Positions 18,883-26,228 of a stretch of DNA of 64,000 nt are shown one piece after another. The stretch comes from Rhodoferax sp. (GTDB taxonomy: Bacteria > Pseudomonadota > Gammaproteobacteria > Burkholderiales > Burkholderiaceae_C). Position 1 is the stretch's first letter, and each line of letters opens with the position of its first letter. The stretch is from contig NZ_JAUSLE010000051.1 in assembly GCF_030646845.1 (NCBI RefSeq), positions 62,001-126,000 of the forward strand, written 5' to 3'. Below the pieces are notes generated by a model. That model was not told the origin of the DNA. It saw nothing but the letters and a program-made list of their open reading frames with translations, and made no database searches. The position numbers and the translations under genes were made by a program.

Positions 18883-19848
18883 ATGGAAAACAAATCCCAC
18901 GCCCTGGCGGCCGGCGCTTTTGTGCTGGTGGTCACGGCCCTGCTCGTGGCACTGGCCACCTGGCTGACCCGCGACACCAGCGAACACCGGGTCTACGAAC
19001 TCTCCAGCGCCGAGGCAATCAGCGGCCTGCAACCACAGGCCGCCGTGCGCTTCAAGGGCGTGAACGTGGGCAAAGTCACGACCATCGGCTTCGACCCCCT
19101 GACCCCCCGCAATGTGCTGGTGCGCATCGCCATCGACGACCAGGCCCCCATCACCCAGTCAACCTTCGCCACGCTGGGCTTTCAGGGCGTCACCGGCCTG
19201 GCCTTTATACAGCTGGACGACAGCGGCGAGTCCAAAGTCGCTCTACCGGCCGGCACCGAGCCACCCGCCCGCATTCCGATGCGGCCCAGCCTGCTGTCGC
19301 GATTGACTGATCAGGGCGCCGGCATCCTGTCGCAACTGGAGGAAAGCAGTCGCCGCGTCAACCTGCTGCTCTCCCCCGAACACCAGAAAAGCCTGATGGG
19401 CGCCATCAACAACATGGGCCAGGCGGCTGCCAGCATCAACCAGCTCTCGACCAGCGCCAGCAAGACACTCCCGCCACTGGTGCAGGAAGCCAATGCCACA
19501 TTCAAGACCATGAAGATCACGTCGGTGCAGGTGGGCGAGAGCGCCGACGAGGCCCGTGCGTCAGCCCGGGCCTTCCGCACCGTCACCGAGCGCATGGATG
19601 AAAAAGGGGGCACGCTGGACCAACTGGCCGAAGGCGTGAACACCCTGGCCGCCACCGGGCAAGCCCTGAATGCCGCGACCCTGCCGCGACTCAACCGCGC
19701 CGTCGATGACGCCGCCCGCACGGCGCGCCAGGTGAGCCGGGCCGCCAACACGGTCAGCGACAACCCGCAGTCCCTGATTTTTGGCAATGGGCCGCCAGCG
19801 CCCGGTCCCGGCGAACCCGGCTTTTCTGCGCCCTCGGGCAAACCATGA
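18883..19848 (+). CDS. mlaD: MlaD/MCE-domain substrate-binding protein
   Basis: A 321-residue periplasmic protein anchored by one N-terminal helix (AAGAFVLVVTALLVALATWL). The MCE domain (about residues 38-120) contains GLQPQAAVRFKGVNVGKVTTIGF, cited as VRFKGVNVGKV, and LGFQGVTGLAFIQLDD. The C-terminal half is helical and rich in Ala/Ser/Thr/Gln, a long coiled-coil-like stretch as in PqiB/Mce proteins rather than the short E. coli MlaD, which suggests a tunnel or bridge across the periplasm. It is followed by the auxiliary lipoprotein. Confidence 0.9.
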   Translation: MENKSHALAAGAFVLVVTALLVALATWLTRDTSEHRVYELSSAEAISGLQPQAAVRFKGVNVGKVTTIGFDPLTPRNVLVRIAIDDQAPITQSTFATLGFQGVTGLAFIQLDDSGESKVALPAGTEPPARIPMRPSLLSRLTDQGAGILSQLEESSRRVNLLLSPEHQKSLMGAINNMGQAAASINQLSTSASKTLPPLVQEANATFKTMKITSVQVGESADEARASARAFRTVTERMDEKGGTLDQLAEGVNTLAATGQALNAATLPRLNRAVDDAARTARQVSRAANTVSDNPQSLIFGNGPPAPGPGEPGFSAPSGKP

Positions 19849-19853
19849 AGGAC

Positions 19854-19907
19854 GCTATGAATTTAATAGCTGCTCAAGCTTATTCCACAAGGGCTAGAGG
19901 CATATTT
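19854..19907 (+). repeat. Dispersed 17-bp-core repeat, copy 2 (start of the Mla lipoprotein gene)
   Basis: Core GCTATGAATTTAATAGC (19854-19870), then TGCTCAAGCTTATTCC and ACAAGGGCTAGAGG. This is the best-preserved copy. The ATG inside the core is the likely start codon of the lipoprotein gene, and the rest of the repeat encodes residues 2-17 of its signal peptide. Confidence 0.8.
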
Positions 19908-20504
19908 CTTCTAATTTCTCTGGTGCTGACCGGTTGTGCCCTGCCCGGCCAACCCGTGCGCCCGGCGATCTACGACTTTGGCCCCGGCGCCCGGAGTGCC
20001 GCGTCAGCCAGCCAAGCTCGTCTGGCCCCGCTGGCGGTGGCCGACGTTGAGGCCAACCCCGCGCTGGACAGCACCGCCGTCCTGTACCGGCTGGCCTATG
20101 CCGACGACCAACAACTGAAGGCCTATGCCCAGGCGCGCTGGAGCATGCCACCGGCCCAGTTGGTTCGACAGCGCCTGCGCGAACGCTTGGGTCAGCACCG
20201 CGCCCTGCTCAACCCCGGGGAAGGCGGCTTGCCAGGTGCACCGGCCCCACTCACGCTGCGCATTGAACTGGAGGAGTTCAGCCAGCTGTTCGAGGCGCCC
20301 GACAAAAGCGTGGGCCTGCTGCGCCTGCGCGCCACGGTGGTCCGGCCCGGCTCCGGTGGTGAAACACTGGTGGCGCAGCGCAGCGTGACCGTACAGCGAC
20401 CGGCCATCAGTGCGGACGCTCCTGGCGGCGTGCGCGCCATGACGGCCGCCACGGACGCCGCGGTGGGAGAGCTTGACCAGTGGCTGCAAGGGCTGATGCC
20501 CTGA
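19857..20504 (+). CDS. ABC-type transport auxiliary lipoprotein (PqiC/LptE-like, Mla operon)
   Basis: A 215-residue outer-membrane lipoprotein. The signal peptide ends in the lipobox LTGC (Cys about residue 26), and the mature part has the beta-sandwich pattern of the ABC transport auxiliary family, with SVGLLRLRATVV and TVQRPA strands and a C-terminal helix AATDAAVGELDQWLQGL. By analogy with PqiC it should receive lipid from the MCE protein at the outer membrane. ATG at 19857 has AAGGA four bases upstream; ATG at 19845, overlapping the mlaD stop, would add four residues. The first 17 codons are encoded by a dispersed repeat. Confidence 0.82.
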   Translation: MNLIAAQAYSTRARGIFLLISLVLTGCALPGQPVRPAIYDFGPGARSAASASQARLAPLAVADVEANPALDSTAVLYRLAYADDQQLKAYAQARWSMPPAQLVRQRLRERLGQHRALLNPGEGGLPGAPAPLTLRIELEEFSQLFEAPDKSVGLLRLRATVVRPGSGGETLVAQRSVTVQRPAISADAPGGVRAMTAATDAAVGELDQWLQGLMP

Positions 20505-20523
20505 ACCTCACAAGCTCAGCACC

Positions 20524-21117
20524 ATGCGATCCATTGAGCAGCAACTTGAAGGTCTCGGGCTGGAGGTGCTCGGCGCCTGCACCAGTCTGTCACGCTACAC
20601 GCCTGGCTGGCGCCATGGCATGGTCCTGCTTGAAGACTTCACCCCGCACGAGGTGGATGCGCTCGGCGCGCTGATGCTCAAGGTGCGAGCCCAGCCCGGC
20701 CAGATTCTGATCAACGAGGGCGACCGGGGCGACTGGATGCTGCTGGTGCTCGACGGCACGGTGGACATCACCAAGAGATCCGGCAACGGCGGTTCCTCTC
20801 GACTGGCGGTTGTCAAACAGGGCGCGACGGTGGGGGAGATGTCCATGTTTGATGCAGCGCCACGCTATGCCTCGTGCCTGGCCATTGAGACCGTCGAGGC
20901 CGGCGTACTGGCACGCAGCACCATCACCCGGCTCATTGCAGACCATCCCGCCGTGGGCGCCAAGCTGCTGGTCAAGTTCACCCAAATGCTGGCCCAGCGT
21001 CTGCGCAACACCAGCAACCAGCTGGTCAAATCCATGCATAACGCCGGGGGCGGCAGCGCCCAGGCCTGGGTCGCAAGCTCGCGCGACGATGACAAAGACC
21101 GGGTGGGGCCCACCTAG
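20524..21117 (+). CDS. Cyclic nucleotide-binding domain protein (no DNA-binding domain)
   Basis: A 197-residue protein with one cNMP-binding domain (about residues 40-150): QILINEGDRGDWMLLVLDGTVDI is the beta-barrel start and VGEMSMFDAAPRYASCLAIE corresponds to the phosphate-binding cassette, which has a weak match because the usual Gly-Glu-x-x-Leu and Arg-Ala-Ala are GEMSM and PRYAS. There is no HTH after the C-helix (QMLAQRLRNTSNQLVKSM), so it is unlikely to bind DNA and may sense a nucleotide through protein contact. It follows the Mla lipoprotein after 19 bases and may belong to that operon. Confidence 0.8.
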   Translation: MRSIEQQLEGLGLEVLGACTSLSRYTPGWRHGMVLLEDFTPHEVDALGALMLKVRAQPGQILINEGDRGDWMLLVLDGTVDITKRSGNGGSSRLAVVKQGATVGEMSMFDAAPRYASCLAIETVEAGVLARSTITRLIADHPAVGAKLLVKFTQMLAQRLRNTSNQLVKSMHNAGGGSAQAWVASSRDDDKDRVGPT

Positions 21118-21417
21118 CGGCGAAGCTGGCCGATCGTATGTTCATGTCACTGCCAATCTGGCGCTGTGTGGGCTAGCCAACAGACATCGGGGCATGGGTG
21201 GCTCAAACTGACCTCTAAGCTGCGAAGTCGGACAGGCATTCAAATCTGTCTTGCCAGAAGCTCAGCAACCCTTCGGAAAATCGGACACAGAAAGGCTTCC
21301 CATGTTTTCAATTGCCATAGTCGTTATCGCTTTGTTGGCAGTACCAGCATGTCAGACTCTAGCGTCGCGGACGCTTTACGAAGCCTAGTTCCTGGGCTAT
21401 CTCGAAATCGCCTGGGA
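21118..21417. other. Intergenic stretch between the cNMP protein and the RNase HI-like gene
   Basis: Three hundred bases with lower GC than the flanks. Both neighbouring genes end here, so no promoter is needed. The only thing of note is a possible 28-codon lipoprotein frame at 21302-21388. I see no strong terminator hairpin with a T run on either strand. Confidence 0.5.
21302..21388 (+). CDS. Possible small lipoprotein (28 residues)
   Basis: ATG at 21302 is preceded by AAAGG with a six-base spacer. The frame encodes MFSIAIVVIALLAVPAC followed by QTLASRTLYEA and a stop. The hydrophobic stretch ending in VPAC resembles a lipobox with Cys17, leaving a mature peptide of only 12 residues. Entericidin-like small lipoproteins have a similar layout, but no family match can be claimed. 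It could be a chance frame. Confidence 0.25.
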   Translation: MFSIAIVVIALLAVPACQTLASRTLYEA

Positions 21418-21879
21418 CTAGCGTCGATTTTTCGATGATTTCACCGGCCGCCGTGGCAGGATTCCCAAGGCGGCACGGGCAAGCGCATCGGCTTCTCCGT
21501 TGCGGTGGCACGGTATCCACTCCAGGCTTGCGTAGTCGAACGAACTGAGCAGTGCGCGAGCTTCGTCGAAGATGGCGGCCAGCCGCGCAATGGGCTTGAC
21601 GTCCACACCGCCGAGCTGTTCGACGAGGATGCTGCTGTCGCAATAGACAAGCAGTGCCGTGGCGCCGCGCGTCTGCAGTTCCCGAAGTGCCGCCATCAGC
21701 GCCAGCAGTTCAGCTTCATTGTTACAGCCCCTCGTATTGGTCGCCTGCGAGAGGGTGTGGCGGGCGCCATTGGGTTCGGTCAGCACCGCACCAATGCCCA
21801 TGCGGCCAGGATTCGGCATCGCGCTGCCGTCACAGTAGATGACCCAGGGCTGGGGTGTCGCGGGAACAGGATCGGCCAT
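21418..21879 (-). CDS. RNase HI-like nuclease
   Basis: A 153-residue protein with the RNase H fold and its four acidic active-site positions in order: YCDGSAMPNPG (Asp), NNEAELLALMAAL (Glu), LLVYCDSSILVEQL (Asp) and HRNGEADALARAAL (Asp). It degrades RNA in RNA-DNA hybrids. It is closer to the short 'RNase HI family' branch (YpdQ/Sto-type) than to E. coli RnhA, so redundancy with a housekeeping rnhA elsewhere is likely. ATG at 21879 is used; an upstream TTG at 21906 would overlap the methyltransferase stop. Same strand and 23 bases after the TPMT-like gene. Confidence 0.85.
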   Translation of the reverse strand: MADPVPATPQPWVIYCDGSAMPNPGRMGIGAVLTEPNGARHTLSQATNTRGCNNEAELLALMAALRELQTRGATALLVYCDSSILVEQLGGVDVKPIARLAAIFDEARALLSSFDYASLEWIPCHRNGEADALARAALGILPRRPVKSSKNRR

Positions 21880-21902
21880 AGCGCCCGCTACAGGATTTCC
21901 AC

Positions 21903-22514
21903 TCAACGGCGAACCAGTCGCAATCCAAGTTCATGGGCGAAGCTTGGGTGGGGCACCTTGGCGTAGGGTGGCTTTGGCCAGACCCATTCGCGCTCGGGAA
22001 ACAGCGCTCTCATCGCATTGATGTCACAGTGATACGGCGGGCCCACCACCAGGCCCTGTTCGCTTGCGGCCGGCCGGATCATCTGCATGAACAGCACCCA
22101 GAGACTGCCTCCCGGCTTCAGCCAGGCATGCAACTGCCGGGCATACTGAAACCAGAAGTCGGGGTGAATCGCGCAGAGACAGGTTTGCTCGTAGATGGCA
22201 TCGAAAGACTCGTCTGGCTGATAGCGCAGCACGTCAGCCTGGATGACCTCGGCACTGAGAGAGCGGCCGTGTAGCAGGGCCCGGGTTCGTTCTACTGCCG
22301 CAGCGGTGTAGTCAATGCCCGTGACATCGAAGCGGCGCCTGGCCAGCTCCGCAACCTCCCACCCGCTGCCGCACCCTGGCACAGCGATCCGGCACGGCTG
22401 CAAGTCGCCGCTGTCCAGCCACGCCAATAACTGGGGACTCGCACTGCCACGGTCCCAGCCGGTTTCTTTCTTCTCAAAACGTTCTTGCCAAAATTCAGTG
22501 CTAGGGCCTGCCAT
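21903..22514 (-). CDS. TPMT-family SAM-dependent methyltransferase
   Basis: A 203-residue class I methyltransferase of the thiopurine-methyltransferase family, recognised by FWQERFEKKETGWDRG at the N-terminus, the SAM motif IAVPGCGSGWEVAELARRRFDVTGID and YEQTCLCAIHP. Members methylate sulfur, thiocyanate/halide, selenium or tellurium compounds as detoxification. The substrate cannot be told from sequence. Followed on the same strand by the RNase HI-like gene after 23 bases; upstream is the carboxyltransferase gene, also leftward but separate. Confidence 0.85.
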   Translation of the reverse strand: MAGPSTEFWQERFEKKETGWDRGSASPQLLAWLDSGDLQPCRIAVPGCGSGWEVAELARRRFDVTGIDYTAAAVERTRALLHGRSLSAEVIQADVLRYQPDESFDAIYEQTCLCAIHPDFWFQYARQLHAWLKPGGSLWVLFMQMIRPAASEQGLVVGPPYHCDINAMRALFPEREWVWPKPPYAKVPHPSFAHELGLRLVRR

Positions 22515-22582
22515 CGTCGTTGCTCTCTGGTGAAAATTCAGTGAAGTCTAAGCGCCGGTACCGGCATTGAAAACAGACCCAG

Positions 22583-24442
22583 CTACCAGGCGTCGATCGC
22601 CAGGCCGTTCGCCGCTGGCAACTCCCGCTGCGCCTGCAGACCGCTCACCAGCCAGTCCCGCGTCTGCGCCGGATCGATCACCGCGTCAATCTCCAGCGTG
22701 GCAGCCATGTTGATGGCGCTGCCGTTGTCGTATTGCCTGGCCACCAGTTGCTCGTACAAGGCCTCGCGCTCCAGCCCCTCGGGCGCCGCTTCGAGCTCCT
22801 TGCGGTAGCCCAGCCGCACGGCCCCTTCCAGCCCCATGGCGCCAAACTCAGCCGAAGGCCAGGCCACGGTGAACAAGGGTGAGTGAAAGCCGCCGGCGGT
22901 CATGGCCATCGCACCCAAACCGTAGCCCTTGCGCAGCACCACACTCAAAAACGGCACCCGCAAATGCGCGGCTGCCAGGAACATGCGGCTCACATGACGC
23001 ACTTGCGCCTGTTGCTCCATCTCCGGGCCGACCATGAAGCCGGGCGTGTCCACCAGGCTCACCAGCGGCAGGCCGTGCGCGTTGCACAACTGCATGAAAC
23101 GGGCGGCCTTGTCCGCAGCGTCGGCGTCAATGGCCCCGCCCAGGTGCAGCGGGTTGTTGGCCAGCAGGCCGACCGGGCGGCCCTCGATGCGCGCCAGCGC
23201 GGTGTGAATGCCTTTGCCGAAGCCGGTGCGCAGTTCCAACAGGCTGCCCTGGTCTGCAATGCCGGCCAGGGCGGCACGCGTGTCGTACACCCGCAAGCGG
23301 TTTTCCGGCACCACGTCGCGCAGCGCCTGTGCATCCGGGGTCAGCCATTCCTTGACCCGCCCCTGGAAAAACGACAGGTAGTGCCGCGCCGCCGCCACGG
23401 CCTCCAACTCATCGTTCACCAGGATATCGATCACGCCGTTGCCGTGCTGCACGCTGCTGGGGCCAATCTGCTCCGGCTTGAACACACCCAGGCCGCCCCC
23501 CTCCACCATGGCCGGTCCGCCCATGCCGATGTTGCTATTTCTCGTGGCGATGATGACGTCGCTGCAGCCCAGCAGCGCCGCATTGCCGGCAAAGCAGCGC
23601 CCCGCCACGATGCCCACCACCGGCACTTGGCCATTGAGGCGCGCATAGCTGGCGAAAGTCGCCACATGCAGACCGGCCACGATTGGCATGTCGACATCGC
23701 CCGGGCGGCCACCACCGCCTTCGGCAAACAGCACCACCGGCAGTTTTTGTTGCAGCGCCAGCCCCAGCATGCGGTCGGTTTTCTGGTGGTTGCGCATGCC
23801 CTGGGTGCCGGCCAGCACCGTGGCGTCGTAGGACATCACGACCGCGCGGCTGTGCTCCGGCCCAAACAGGTTCTGGTTGATGCTGCCCATGCCGGTCACC
23901 ATGCCATCGGCCGGCGTGTTCTTGATCAGGTCCTCCTCCGAACGGCGACTGCGTTGCGCGGCGACAGCCAGCGCCCCGTATTCCATGAAGGAATCGGCAT
24001 CGCACAAGTCGGCGATGTTCTCGCGCGCCGTGCGCTGGCCCAGGGCATGACGCTTGGCCACAGCGTCGGGGCGGTTGGCGTCCGCGGTGAAGGCCTGGCG
24101 ATCCAGTACCCGCTGCAGGTCGGCCCGCGGCTCTGTGGTCGGCTCCGGGTGAACGGGCGAAGAGGGGGCACCCGCTCCAGCCGTTTTATGAGCCGAATCG
24201 GCCTCCAGCCCACGTATCTCCTGCGCAAGCCGCTCCATATTTGATAGCAACTCACCTTCTGCCACCAGCGCGCCGTTGTCAAAGAACAGTTCAAGCACCC
24301 GTCCTGCATGTTGGGCACGCACTTCGTGCTCCATCTTCATGGCTTCCAGAATGACCACCAGGTCACCGGCTTTGACGGTATCACCGGGCTGGACCTGCCA
24401 TTGAACAATCTGGGCTTGCAAGGGGGAACGGATTTCAGTCAT
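22583..24442 (-). CDS. Biotinyl-domain / carboxyltransferase fusion protein (acyl-CoA carboxylase subunit)
   Basis: A 619-residue fusion. Residues about 1-70 are a biotin-carrier domain with the biotin-accepting Lys in EAMKM; residues about 120-619 are an acyl-CoA carboxyltransferase of PccB/AccD-A type (RTARENIADLCD, GGGGRPGDVD, GRCFAGNAALLGCSDVIIA, VDTPGFMVGPE, LRKGYGLGAMAM). It would move CO2 from biotin to an acyl-CoA. Biotin carboxylase is not in the window and must be supplied in trans. The linker (about residues 65-95) is encoded by a dispersed repeat. ATG at 24442 starts right at MTEIRSPLQAQIV; the ribosome site is weak. Substrate unknown. Confidence 0.85.
   Translation of the reverse strand: MTEIRSPLQAQIVQWQVQPGDTVKAGDLVVILEAMKMEHEVRAQHAGRVLELFFDNGALVAEGELLSNMERLAQEIRGLEADSAHKTAGAGAPSSPVHPEPTTEPRADLQRVLDRQAFTADANRPDAVAKRHALGQRTARENIADLCDADSFMEYGALAVAAQRSRRSEEDLIKNTPADGMVTGMGSINQNLFGPEHSRAVVMSYDATVLAGTQGMRNHQKTDRMLGLALQQKLPVVLFAEGGGGRPGDVDMPIVAGLHVATFASYARLNGQVPVVGIVAGRCFAGNAALLGCSDVIIATRNSNIGMGGPAMVEGGGLGVFKPEQIGPSSVQHGNGVIDILVNDELEAVAAARHYLSFFQGRVKEWLTPDAQALRDVVPENRLRVYDTRAALAGIADQGSLLELRTGFGKGIHTALARIEGRPVGLLANNPLHLGGAIDADAADKAARFMQLCNAHGLPLVSLVDTPGFMVGPEMEQQAQVRHVSRMFLAAAHLRVPFLSVVLRKGYGLGAMAMTAGGFHSPLFTVAWPSAEFGAMGLEGAVRLGYRKELEAAPEGLEREALYEQLVARQYDNGSAINMAATLEIDAVIDPAQTRDWLVSGLQAQRELPAANGLAIDAW
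24199..24248 (-). repeat. Dispersed 17-bp-core repeat, copy 3 (in the carboxyltransferase gene)
   Basis: On the minus strand the core is GCTATCAAATATGGAGC (24232-24248), followed by GGCTTGCGCAGGAG and GGGCTGGAGGCC. It is in frame and encodes LLSNMERLAQEIRGLEA, the hinge between biotinyl and carboxyltransferase domains. The right half of the core is the variant GGAGC (GCTCC on the plus strand), shared with copy 6. Confidence 0.7.
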
Positions 24443-24602
24443 GGGCAGGTGGTGGCTTGGACAAGCGGCGCAACATTGGGCCTGCGCCGGTGGCCCGCTT
24501 GAAATTACCACAAGGGGCGGCCAGCGCGTGTCGCGGGCGTTTTCGCGGAATCACCCGCCGCCTGCGGCCATCAGTACACTGGCGTTCAGAAAACATCTAT
24601 AT

Positions 24603-24620
24603 ACCATCCACATGGATGGT
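24603..24620. promoter_or_regulatory. Palindromic operator upstream of the RHH regulator
   Basis: ACCATCCACATGGATGGT is an inverted repeat with perfect 8-bp arms around CA. It overlaps TATATA (24598-24603), a plausible -10 element, and lies 14 bases before the start codon of the ribbon-helix-helix protein. Placement at the promoter suggests autoregulation; the RHH protein would bind as a dimer of dimers. Confidence 0.6.
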
Positions 24621-24634
24621 GCTAAGATGGAGAC

Positions 24635-25060
24635 ATGCCAAAACCCAGCAAAACATCCCTGACGGCAACGCCCAAGCCGGTCGACGAAAAGATCACCATC
24701 AATCTCGGCTGTGTTGACCTCGGCCAGATCGACCTGCTGGTGCAGGAAGGTCTGTATTCGAACCGGACCGACCTGATCCGCACGGCGATCCGCAACCAGC
24801 TCACCACCCACGGCGAGGTGGTGCGCCAGGTCGTTTCGCGCAAGACGCTGGTGCTTGGCATCCAGCACTACACCCAGGCCGACCTGCTGGCCGTGCAGGC
24901 GGCGGGTGAAAGGCTGCAAATCCGCGTGCTCGGACTCGCCTCGATCGCACCCGACGTGACACCTGCGCTGGCGCTCGCCACCATCGAATCCATCACCGTG
25001 CTGGGTGCCCTGCACGCCAGTCCCGCCGTCAAAGCCGCGCTGATACAGCGCATGCTTTAA
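24635..25060 (+). CDS. Ribbon-helix-helix (CopG-like) transcriptional regulator
   Basis: A 141-residue protein. The RHH fold is visible at residues about 17-57: the beta strand KITINLGCVDLGQID, then helix LLVQEGLYSNRTDLIRTAIRNQLT with the SNRTDLIRTAI pattern of CopG/NikR/Arc-type proteins. The C-terminal 70 residues are of unknown fold and could bind a ligand or oligomerise. It starts just after a palindrome at its own promoter and is followed after 31 bases by the PHB-depolymerase-like esterase, which it probably controls. GGAG precedes the ATG at a short distance. Confidence 0.8.
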   Translation: MPKPSKTSLTATPKPVDEKITINLGCVDLGQIDLLVQEGLYSNRTDLIRTAIRNQLTTHGEVVRQVVSRKTLVLGIQHYTQADLLAVQAAGERLQIRVLGLASIAPDVTPALALATIESITVLGALHASPAVKAALIQRML

Positions 25061-25091
25061 CGGCGACCCTGAACAGAACCAAAGGAACCTC

Positions 25092-26168
25092 ATGAACCCT
25101 GACTTCCAGCAACTGATGCGCAACGCCACCCGGCTCACCCGCTCGGGTGACCTGCAAGCCGCCACCGCCGCGATCCAGGCGGCGCTAGCTGGCGCAAGCA
25201 CAGCGCCAGCCAGCGCTCCCGCCACGCCTGCCATCGACAAGCTGTTCCACGTAATCGACGTCGCCGCGCGCGAGGTGCCCGGTACCGAACCCTGCGCACC
25301 CAGCAGTGAGGAGACGCCTGGCCCGGAGAGCTTCATCGCTGGCAGCCACGGCGGCGGCGCTGGCCGGCGCGACTTCAAGCTCTATATTCCGCCGGGCGCG
25401 GGCGACCGGGCACTGCCGCTGGTGGTGATGCTGCACGGCTGCACCCAGCACCCGGACGACTTTGCCGCGGGCACCGACATGAATACGATCGCCAGCACGC
25501 AAGGCTTCTTTGTGCTGTACCCCGCGCAGTCACAGCAGGCCAACCCGCAACGCTGCTGGAGCTGGTTCAAACACAACCACCAGGCGCGCGGGCGCGGCGA
25601 GCCGGCGCTGCTGGCGGGCATGACGCGCGAGGTAATGGCGGGCTATGCGATCGACCCCGACCGCGTCTATGTCGCCGGTCTGTCTGCAGGTGGCGCCATG
25701 GCCGCCATCCTGGGTGACACCTACCCGGACTTGTACGCAGCAGTCGGCGTGCACTCCGGACTGGCACCCGGCGTCGCCACCGACCTGCCCTCGGCCCTGG
25801 GTGCCATGAAGGGCGGCGCCCGCCCGGTCCGCACCGGCGCAAGCGGCGTTGCAACCATCGTCTTTCACGGCGACGCCGACACCACGGTGCACCCAAGCAA
25901 CGGCCACCAGGTCATCGCAGCCAGCGCCGGCACGGCGACAAGCATTGATGTGGAACGCCGACAAGCACCGGGCGGCCGGGCGACCACGCGCAGTGTGCAC
26001 CGCGCCGCCGACGGCGCCGTGGTGGCCGAGCACTGGCTGGTGCATGGCGCACCGCACGCCTGGTCAGGCGGGAGCGCCAAAGGCAGCTACACCGACCTGC
26101 GCGGACCTGACGCCAGCGCCGAGATGCTGAGGTTCTTCCTGGAACATCCGCGCCAGCGCGGCCACTAA
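25092..26168 (+). CDS. PHB-depolymerase-family esterase (alpha/beta hydrolase)
   Basis: A 358-residue enzyme of the 'esterase, PHB depolymerase' (LpqC-like) family. The alpha/beta-hydrolase domain starts at about residue 90: RDFKLYIPPG, oxyanion MLHGCTQHPDDFAAGT, WSWF, nucleophile GLSAGGAMA (Ser), HGDADTTVHP (Asp) and GAPHAWSGG (His). No signal peptide is visible; the first 60 residues are a helical region with an AATAAIQAALAG pattern found in intracellular or cell-bound members. It may cleave poly- or oligo-hydroxybutyrate or other esters such as feruloyl esters. AAAGGAA precedes the ATG. Probably an operon with the RHH regulator. Confidence 0.82.
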   Translation: MNPDFQQLMRNATRLTRSGDLQAATAAIQAALAGASTAPASAPATPAIDKLFHVIDVAAREVPGTEPCAPSSEETPGPESFIAGSHGGGAGRRDFKLYIPPGAGDRALPLVVMLHGCTQHPDDFAAGTDMNTIASTQGFFVLYPAQSQQANPQRCWSWFKHNHQARGRGEPALLAGMTREVMAGYAIDPDRVYVAGLSAGGAMAAILGDTYPDLYAAVGVHSGLAPGVATDLPSALGAMKGGARPVRTGASGVATIVFHGDADTTVHPSNGHQVIAASAGTATSIDVERRQAPGGRATTRSVHRAADGAVVAEHWLVHGAPHAWSGGSAKGSYTDLRGPDASAEMLRFFLEHPRQRGH

Positions 26169-26228
26169 GCGCTACAGCTGCCGTGGCGGGCCGTAATGGG
26201 TCGTACCGCCTTGCGCCACAATGCCGGC

